Assembly: GCF_009755225.1 (NCBI RefSeq)
Contig: NZ_WQKZ01000013.1
Span: 1 to 36,946 of the forward strand
Reading direction: 5' to 3'
From: Hymenobacter ginkgonis
Lineage (GTDB): Bacteria > Bacteroidota > Bacteroidia > Cytophagales > Hymenobacteraceae
DNA: 36,946 nt
Positions 31,296-36,946 of this stretch are shown here, piece by piece. A program made the translations under genes and the position numbers. How positions within the stretch are numbered: the stretch's first letter is position 1; every line of letters begins with the position of its first letter. The notes beneath the pieces are model-generated. The model saw only the letters and a list, made by a program, of their open reading frames with translations. It did not search any database and was not told the DNA's origin.

Positions 31296-31934
31296 ATGCT
31301 ACTTGACTTACCGCTGCTCGGGCGCTGGTTGACGGGCTGGAGCCTGGCGCGCGGCCTACCACTGCCTCAATTAGTTGGAGGTGGCTTCGTTGTTGAGGTT
31401 GGCTGGCCCGCGCAGGTACGGCGCTATGTCTTTGGGGAGGCTGCCGAAGCCCTGCAAGCCTGTATGGCGCGCCGCCACGCCCCCTACACCTATGTCAAGG
31501 CTGCTGTCGAGCCGGCCCAGTTGCAGCGCCTACTGCCCCCGGGCTGGCACCTCGACCAGCCCCGCTACCTGATGAGTGCTCCTGCGGTCCTGGCCCCGTC
31601 CGTGCCCCTGCCCCCAGGCTACGTGGTGCAGGTTGCCACCGAGCATGGCGCGGCGGTGCACCGCGTACTCGATGCCACCGGTCAGGTAGCCGCAAGCGGG
31701 CGTGTGGTCTTGCACCAGGGAACGGCCGTCGTTGACCGCCTCGAAACCCAGCCAGCCCATCGCCGACAGGGCCTGGCCACCTACCTCATGGGGACCCTGG
31801 AAGCGGTCGTGGCAGAGGCCGGCATTGCCGAGCGCTTACTCGTGGCCACCGAAGCCGGGTGCCCCCTCTACAAGCGCCTGGGCTGGCGCGTCCTGGCGCC
31901 CTATTCCACGGCCGTACTGCTGCCCGCCAGCTGA
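31296..31934 (+). CDS. GNAT-family N-acetyltransferase
   Basis: A 212-residue protein. The C-terminal ~80 residues hold the GNAT acetyl-CoA-binding core: VVDRLETQPAHRRQGLATYLM, with the R-x-x-G-x-A loop (RRQGLA at 156-161), then helix EAVVAEAG and LLVATEAGCPLYKRLGW, the Tyr/Leu-rich end strand. The N-terminal part is a poorly conserved extension probably involved in substrate binding. The substrate cannot be told from sequence. The gene stands alone between the replicon and the sensor kinase, about 140 bases after the initiator stop. Confidence 0.85.
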   Translation: MLLDLPLLGRWLTGWSLARGLPLPQLVGGGFVVEVGWPAQVRRYVFGEAAEALQACMARRHAPYTYVKAAVEPAQLQRLLPPGWHLDQPRYLMSAPAVLAPSVPLPPGYVVQVATEHGAAVHRVLDATGQVAASGRVVLHQGTAVVDRLETQPAHRRQGLATYLMGTLEAVVAEAGIAERLLVATEAGCPLYKRLGWRVLAPYSTAVLLPAS

Positions 31935-32525
31935 CACGCGACCACCGAGGGGCCACCGGGGCGCCTGGCTTGCGGAAGCGGCGAACGGGTGAGGAACGTA
32001 GCTGCTGCGGTGGCGGGGGAAGCCTGGCTACGGATTAGCGATCCCCATACTGAGGGCAAGCCCTTTGGCCAGGGCGATCAACCAGTGCGTGAGGTGGCGC
32101 AGGAGACGTCCCATAGTCGTAGCGGCGGAAGGTAGGTAGAACCAGTTAAGTGCAATAGTAACAGATAGCGGGCAACTAGCGCGGGCGGGCGCCCTTCGCC
32201 GAAAGGCCACTGAACATAATCCGCGTTCTCGGACAACCCGTTCTGTGAGTAACGTTTTTGCTGCACCTACTTAGGGTAGCGTGGGCGATCCGGCCCACCT
32301 TATGACATTAATTGCTGGTGCCTTCGATTAAATATGATAAGCGCTACTAATGGCCGTTTTTTATAAACCTACCAGCTAGTTATGCTTCCTTGGCCAGAGC
32401 GTTTTTCTCCTGAGAAGGATAAGTAAAGGAGCCTAAACAACTTGCGCGCAGGTCTGCCCCCTCCGCGCAGCGGAGAAACCCCTGCCCGGCCCGCTACCTT
32501 CGTGGCGTATCGCTACCCAGTGTTA
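31935..32525. other. 590-bp gap before the PAS kinase
   Basis: No supported gene, terminator or repeat. An in-frame extension of the kinase (TTG at 32442) is possible, but the ATG at 32526 is preferred. Confidence 0.5.
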
Positions 32526-35500
32526 ATGGCAGCTTCTCTCGTTTCCCTCCCGGCAGGTCTGCCGGCGGACCCCGCGTTACTGGCTACCCTGCTGGACTTG
32601 CTGCCGATGGGGGTTATTTACTACACCCCGGTGGTCGATGTCACCGGCACGCTCACGGACCTGGCGCTGGCCTACCTCAACCCGGCCGCCCAGCGCCTGA
32701 CCCGGCTGCCCGCCCAGCCCGACACCACCTACCGCCAGCAGTTCCCCGCTACCGACGCCAGCGGGGCCTGGGACTTCCACCAGCGCAGTTGGCGGGGCCC
32801 GGCGCCCCAGCAGTTCCGGTTTCAGTACGCCGCCGATGGCTTCGACAGCTACTTCCGCGTCACGGCCCAGCGCCTGGGCGAAGGACTTTTAGTTGTCTTC
32901 GCCGACACCGGCGACGAGCGCCGCCGCCACGTAGAAGAGGCCTTACTAGCCAGTCAGGCCCGTGAGCAAGCGGCCCGGGCGGAGGCCGAAGCCCAGCAAG
33001 CAGAGTTACGCGCCGTGTTGGAGCAAGCGCCCGTGGCCATTTCCTTGCTGCAAGGTCCCGCGCACGTCATCGAGTTTGCCAATACCCGCATGGCACAGAT
33101 GTGGGGCCGTTCCCTGCCCCAGGTGGTGGGCCGGCCCCACTTTACGGCCTTGCCCGACCTGGGCGGCCAGGGGTTCGAAGCCGTGCTCGACACCGTTTTT
33201 CGCACGGGGGAGCCGTACTATTTGCAGGAACAGGTCGTCACGATTCACCGCGCCGAGCAGCCGTACCAGGGGTATTTTAATATCGCCTACCAGCCGAGCT
33301 ACAACGGCCAGGGGCAGCGCACCGGCGTTATCACCTCGGCCATTGAAGTCACCGAGCAGGTAGTGGCCCGCCGGCAGCTCGAGCAGCTGAATGGGGCGTT
33401 AGAAGCGCGCGTGCAGGAGCGCACGCAGCAACTGGTCGCCCAACAAGCGGAGCTGCAACGCATTCTCGAGCAGGCCCCGGTGGCCATCGCCGTCTTTCGA
33501 GGGCCCCAGCACGTGATTGAGCAGGCCAACGAATTGCAGCTCGCTATTTGGGACAAAACGCGGGAGCAGGCGCTCGGCAAGGGGCTCTTTGAGCTGTTGC
33601 CCGAGGTGGCGGGCCAGGGTTTCGAGCAGATACTCCGGGGCGTGATGGCCACCGGCCAGCCCTACGTGGGCATCGATGCGCCCGCCAGCTTCACGCGCCA
33701 CGGGGTGCGGGAAGAGATTTTTGTTAGCTTCGTTCACCAACCGCTGCGCGAGGCCGACGGCCGCATCAGCGGCGTGATAGCCGTCATTACCGATACCACG
33801 GAGCAGGTGCGGGCCCGCCGGCACGTAGAGCAACTCAATGCCGAGCTGGAAGCCCGCGTGCAGGAGCGTACCCAGCAGCTGGCAGCCGCGCAGGCCGCCA
33901 CCGAGCGCGAGCGCGCGCTCTTGCAGGCCCTCATTGCGCAGGCCCCGGTCGCCATCGCGTTGTTTCAGGGGGAGGACCTGTGCGTCGCGTCGGCGAACGC
34001 GGTGATAACGGCGCTCTGGGGGTACGCCCCCGCGCAAGTCGTGGGCCGGCCGCTGCTGGAGGGAGTTCCCGAGCTGCAAGGCCAAGGCTTCGACGACTTG
34101 CTGCGGCAGGTGCTGCGCACGCAGGTGCCCGTAACCGGGAAGGAAGTTCCCGCCGTGCTGTTGCGCGATGGCCAGCCCCACACCAGCTACTACGACTTCG
34201 TCTACCAGCCCCTCTACGACGCCCAAGACCAGCTAGTCGGCGTGCTCAACGTGTCCGTGGAGGTGACCGACCAGGTCCTGGCGCGCCAGCAGGTCGAGCA
34301 CCTTAATGCGGAGTTGGAAGCCCGGGTGCAGGCGCGCACCCGCGAGCTGGCCGAACAGCAACAGCTCCTGCACCGCATCCTGGGGCAGGTGCCGGCCGCC
34401 CTGGCCACGCTCAGCGGCCCCGCACATCATTTTAGCTTCTTCAACGACTTTTACCAGGAGCTGTCGGGTCACCGCGCTACGCTCGGTGTCTCAGTGACCC
34501 AGGCGTTTCCCGAGGCAGTTGAGCAGGGCTTTGTGGCCCTGCTCGACCAGGTGTACCGCACTGGGGAGCTCGTGGTGGGTACCGATACGCCGGTCCAGCT
34601 CTACGACAATTCGCTTGGCCAGCCCCGCCAGTATTATATCGATTTCGTTTACCAGCCCCTCTTCGACGAGCGCCAACAGGTAGTCGGCATCCTGGCCTTC
34701 ATCTTAGAAGTGACCGATCGGGTAGTCGCGCGCCAGCAGGTCGAGGTCGGGCAGGAGCAGGTGCAAGCCCTCAACGAGGAACTGGCCGCTATCAACGCGA
34801 AATTGACCGTCACCAACGAGGAGCTGTACGAAAGCAACCGCCAGCTCACGCGCACCAACACGGACCTGGACACGTTCGTCTACGCCGCCTCACACGACTT
34901 AAAAGCGCCCATTGCCAACATCGAGGGCCTGCTCAGTGCCCTGCGCGAGTACCTACCCTCCGAAGCCCAGGAGCCGATGGTGCCGCGCCTGGTGGGCATG
35001 ATGGAGGGGGCCATCACCCGCTTCCAACAAACGGTAGGCCACCTCACCGACATCGCCCACCTGTCGGACGAACTGGGGCCGCCGCCGGAAACCGTCCACC
35101 TGGCCGCCCTGCTTGACGATGTGCGCCTAGACTTGCTCCCGCTGCTGGAAAGCACCTGCGCCGAGCTGGTGCTGGACGTGGCGGAAAGTCCCGCCGTGCG
35201 CTTCTCGACCAAGAGCCTGCGCAGCGTACTCTTCAACCTGCTCAGCAACGCCGTCAAGTACCGCGCCCCGGACCGAACGCCCGTGGTGCACGTGCGCGCC
35301 CACGGCACCGCCACGCACCTGGTGCTGGCCGTGCAGGACAACGGCCTAGGCCTCGACGCCGCCCAGCAGGCCCGGCTGTTCGGCATGTTTCGCCGCCTGC
35401 ACACCCACGTTGAGGGCTCGGGCGTGGGCCTCTACCTGATTAAGCGCACCATTGAAAACGCGGGCGGTACCATTGCCGTGCAGAGCGCGCTGGGCGTGGG

Positions 35501-35534
35501 CTCTACGTTTACTGTTACCCTGCCCCGCGCTTAG
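32526..35534 (+). CDS. Cytoplasmic multi-PAS sensor histidine kinase
   Basis: A 1,002-residue protein from the ATG at 32526. There are no membrane segments, so it is soluble. It has five PAS-type units. The first is divergent (about 10-130). The other four share a repeated pattern (APVAI, then EANE/FANT-type, then GQGFE..L..V..TG.P, then FVYQPL.D.......GV..V..EVT..V.ARQ) and are joined by coiled-coil helices of the type LNAELEARVQERTQQL. The kinase core has HisKA around SHDLKAP with the phosphorylated His790 and an HATPase with NLLSNAVKYR, DNGLGLD and GSGVGLYLIKR. The PAS repeats are also repeated at the DNA level and probably arose by duplication. It is followed 21 bases later by a receiver-domain gene, which is the likely partner. 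Confidence 0.92.
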   Translation: MAASLVSLPAGLPADPALLATLLDLLPMGVIYYTPVVDVTGTLTDLALAYLNPAAQRLTRLPAQPDTTYRQQFPATDASGAWDFHQRSWRGPAPQQFRFQYAADGFDSYFRVTAQRLGEGLLVVFADTGDERRRHVEEALLASQAREQAARAEAEAQQAELRAVLEQAPVAISLLQGPAHVIEFANTRMAQMWGRSLPQVVGRPHFTALPDLGGQGFEAVLDTVFRTGEPYYLQEQVVTIHRAEQPYQGYFNIAYQPSYNGQGQRTGVITSAIEVTEQVVARRQLEQLNGALEARVQERTQQLVAQQAELQRILEQAPVAIAVFRGPQHVIEQANELQLAIWDKTREQALGKGLFELLPEVAGQGFEQILRGVMATGQPYVGIDAPASFTRHGVREEIFVSFVHQPLREADGRISGVIAVITDTTEQVRARRHVEQLNAELEARVQERTQQLAAAQAATERERALLQALIAQAPVAIALFQGEDLCVASANAVITALWGYAPAQVVGRPLLEGVPELQGQGFDDLLRQVLRTQVPVTGKEVPAVLLRDGQPHTSYYDFVYQPLYDAQDQLVGVLNVSVEVTDQVLARQQVEHLNAELEARVQARTRELAEQQQLLHRILGQVPAALATLSGPAHHFSFFNDFYQELSGHRATLGVSVTQAFPEAVEQGFVALLDQVYRTGELVVGTDTPVQLYDNSLGQPRQYYIDFVYQPLFDERQQVVGILAFILEVTDRVVARQQVEVGQEQVQALNEELAAINAKLTVTNEELYESNRQLTRTNTDLDTFVYAASHDLKAPIANIEGLLSALREYLPSEAQEPMVPRLVGMMEGAITRFQQTVGHLTDIAHLSDELGPPPETVHLAALLDDVRLDLLPLLESTCAELVLDVAESPAVRFSTKSLRSVLFNLLSNAVKYRAPDRTPVVHVRAHGTATHLVLAVQDNGLGLDAAQQARLFGMFRRLHTHVEGSGVGLYLIKRTIENAGGTIAVQSALGVGSTFTVTLPRA

Positions 35535-35555
35535 CGCCCCTGCTTACACACGTAC

Positions 35556-35975
35556 ATGGAAAAATTAGCCCACGTTCTGCTCGTCGATGACGACGAGACC
35601 ACCAACTTTCTCAACGAGCACTTGCTCCGAAAGCTGAACGTTACCGACCGCGTGCAAGTAGTCCACAGCGGGGAAGAGGCCATCGCATTGCTCACTCAAC
35701 TCCCGCCCTATATGCCCGCGCTGCTGCTGCTCGACGTGAACATGCCCGGCATGGGCGGTATCGCGTTTCTAGAGGCGTACCGGTGCCTGCCGCCGGCGCA
35801 ACAGGCCGCCACCAAGATTGTGATGCTCACTACGTCGATGGCCTCCCACGACCTGGGGCGCCTGGACGAGCTGCCGGTTGCGGGCCTCGTCAGCAAGCCC
35901 CTGAACCGCGCGAAGATCGCAACGCTGCTGCACCTGCATTTCCACCGCTCCTTGCCCCCCGAAGGCAGTGCTTAG
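35556..35975 (+). CDS. Single-domain response regulator (CheY-like)
   Basis: A 139-residue receiver domain with the acidic pocket at DDDE (about 11-14), phospho-acceptor Asp60 in LLLLDVNMPGM, Thr93 in MLTTSM and Lys115 in VSKPL. No output domain is present, so it probably passes phosphate on or acts by protein contact. It lies 21 bases after the multi-PAS kinase stop, in the same operon, and is the probable target of that kinase. Confidence 0.93.
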   Translation: MEKLAHVLLVDDDETTNFLNEHLLRKLNVTDRVQVVHSGEEAIALLTQLPPYMPALLLLDVNMPGMGGIAFLEAYRCLPPAQQAATKIVMLTTSMASHDLGRLDELPVAGLVSKPLNRAKIATLLHLHFHRSLPPEGSA

Positions 35976-36131
35976 GGTCCGGCGCACGGCCCCAGCAGGC
36001 CGCTGAGCCCCAGCTTTTGTGCCATGTCTCCACCACGCCCCGAATCGGGTCTTTTCAGGCTTGTCACATTTCTTAAACCGACGACTGGAAAAAGTGACGA
36101 GTTGAAAACCCGTTAATGCAGGCCTTACTGC

Positions 36132-36173
36132 GAAACCGATTGGTTGCGCCTATATTTGCAACCAATCGGTTTC
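36132..36173. promoter_or_regulatory. ArsR-type operator over the promoter
   Basis: GAAACCGATTGGTTGC (36132-36147) and GCAACCAATCGGTTTC (36158-36173) are perfect 16-bp inverted arms with a 10-base spacer. The spacer and first base of the right arm contain TATATTTG (36151-36158), a perfect TAnnTTTG -7 box. A repressor dimer bound here would block the promoter. It lies 19 bases before the ArsR start codon, so autoregulation is expected. Confidence 0.88.
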
Positions 36174-36192
36174 ATACTCCGGTCTCGACCCT

Positions 36193-36513
36193 ATGCGCAG
36201 AGATATTTTCCACGCCATCGCGGACCCCACCCGGCGGGCTATCATCGCCTTGATTGCCCTGCAGGCCATGACTCCGAATGCCCTGGCCGACAACTTCCAG
36301 ACCACCCGCCAAGCGGTGTCCAAACACCTGCGGGTCTTAACGGAATGCGAGCTGGTCCAGCAGGAACAGCTCGGCCGGGAAATCTACTATTCCCTGCGAG
36401 TGGACAGACTGCAAGAAATTGACCACTGGCTGAGCCAGTATAAGCAGCTGTGGGAAACGCGCTTCACCCAATTAGACTCGGTCTTAGCCACCCTCAAACA
36501 CCAGAACCCATGA
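36193..36513 (+). CDS. ArsR-family transcription repressor
   Basis: A 106-residue winged-helix repressor. It starts MRRDIFHAIADPTRRAII, the N-terminal pattern of the subgroup that accompanies SRPBCC proteins. The recognition helix is TTRQAVSKHLRVLTECELV, and the wing follows at QEQLGREIYYSL. No metal-binding Cys motif is visible, so this is not a typical arsenic or zinc sensor. The stop overlaps the start of the next gene (ATGA), so the pair is translationally coupled. The perfect operator upstream implies autoregulation. Confidence 0.92.
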   Translation: MRRDIFHAIADPTRRAIIALIALQAMTPNALADNFQTTRQAVSKHLRVLTECELVQQEQLGREIYYSLRVDRLQEIDHWLSQYKQLWETRFTQLDSVLATLKHQNP

Positions 36514-36946
36514 GCAGCCCTTTCGCCTTTGACTTCACGGTGGACAAAGCCGCCAAAACCGTGACGATCACCCGGGAATTTGACGCCGACCTTTCTTTGG
36601 TCTGGCAAGCCTTTACCAACGCCGAGCTCTTGGACCAGTGGCTGCCTCCGCGCCCGATGAAAGCCAAGACCAAATACCAGGACTTTCGAGTGGGCGGCAA
36701 ACGCTTTTATGCCATGATCAGCCCCACTGGCCAGGAGCGCTGGGCCCTGCAGCAATACACGACCATTACGCCCAAGACCCATTTCAGCATGCACAATGCC
36801 TTTGCGGACAAAGAGGAGAATCTCGAACTGCCCGGTTCGGAATGGAATCATCTGTTTAGCCAACAAAACGGCACGACCACCGTGCGGATAGCGATTTACA
36901 ATGAATCCCTCGAAAGAATGGAAAGCATCCTCGAGGGCTTCACGAA
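36510..36946 (+). CDS. SRPBCC/AHSA1-domain protein (truncated by the window edge)
   Basis: The visible 145 residues form an SRPBCC fold of the AHSA1 (activator of Hsp90 ATPase-like) subgroup: REFDADLSLVWQAFTNAELLDQWLPP, then a beta-rich middle (RVGGKRFYAMISP, ERWALQQYT). The end of the domain is cut off by the right edge. It is coupled to an ArsR gene, the usual partner of such proteins, which may bind a small hydrophobic ligand. The function within Bacteroidota is unclear. Confidence 0.85.
   Translation, partial: MSSPFAFDFTVDKAAKTVTITREFDADLSLVWQAFTNAELLDQWLPPRPMKAKTKYQDFRVGGKRFYAMISPTGQERWALQQYTTITPKTHFSMHNAFADKEENLELPGSEWNHLFSQQNGTTTVRIAIYNESLERMESILEGFT

Noticed and set aside
36014..36110. 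Possible weak stem-loop after the receiver gene
   Set aside because: Only short GTCAC/GTGAC arms with a long loop; not strong enough to call a terminator.

Overview
The window looks like part of a plasmid, or a plasmid-derived accessory region, from a high-GC Bacteroidota, most likely a Hymenobacter-type member of the Cytophagales. The evidence is a TonB-dependent receptor with a carboxypeptidase-regulatory N-domain, a membrane-anchored AraC-type regulator, PorT-like outer membrane proteins, TAnnTTTG-type -7 promoter boxes, and a replicon made of iterons, a Rep_3 initiator and ParA plus a small partner. The genus is an inference from gene families and composition.

Layout. 1-927: the tail of an unidentified gene, then a small serine recombinase with an inverted repeat over its promoter. 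992-8975: a complete Tn3-family transposon with perfect 38-bp terminal repeats. It holds tnpA, a res-like region and tnpR, and its cargo is a 7TM-AraC regulator and a TonB-dependent receptor. 9089-9844: a GNAT-like protein followed by a tiny partner, resembling a toxin-antitoxin pair. 9968-11971: an AT-rich AbiA-like reverse transcriptase with a C-terminal HEPN motif. 12151-14045: a largely gene-free stretch with seven copies of a palindrome built on TGGCAATTGCCA. 14273-22138: a run of likely defence genes: an HNH nuclease, an EVE-like/HNH type IV restriction candidate, a MazG-like pyrophosphohydrolase next to a PD-(D/E)XK-helicase, and an HNH nuclease next to a PD-(D/E)XK protein. One secreted protein is embedded in the run. 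22589-28045: a cytoplasmic M28-type peptidase, a TPR histidine kinase, an outer membrane beta-barrel protein and an orphan. 28321-31153: the replicon, with a ParB-like protein, ParA, a DnaA box, five iterons and an initiator fused to an AP2 DNA-binding domain. 31296-36946: a GNAT enzyme, a five-PAS histidine kinase with a receiver protein, and an ArsR/SRPBCC operon with a clear operator; the last gene runs off the window.

How it fits together. The replicon carries a defence-rich cargo assembled next to a Tn3 insertion. The transposon appears to spread a nutrient or signal receptor with its own membrane regulator. The most unusual items are the AP2-Rep_3 initiator with helically phased iterons, the palindrome field inside the defence region, and the nuclease pairs that do not match a defence system I can name.
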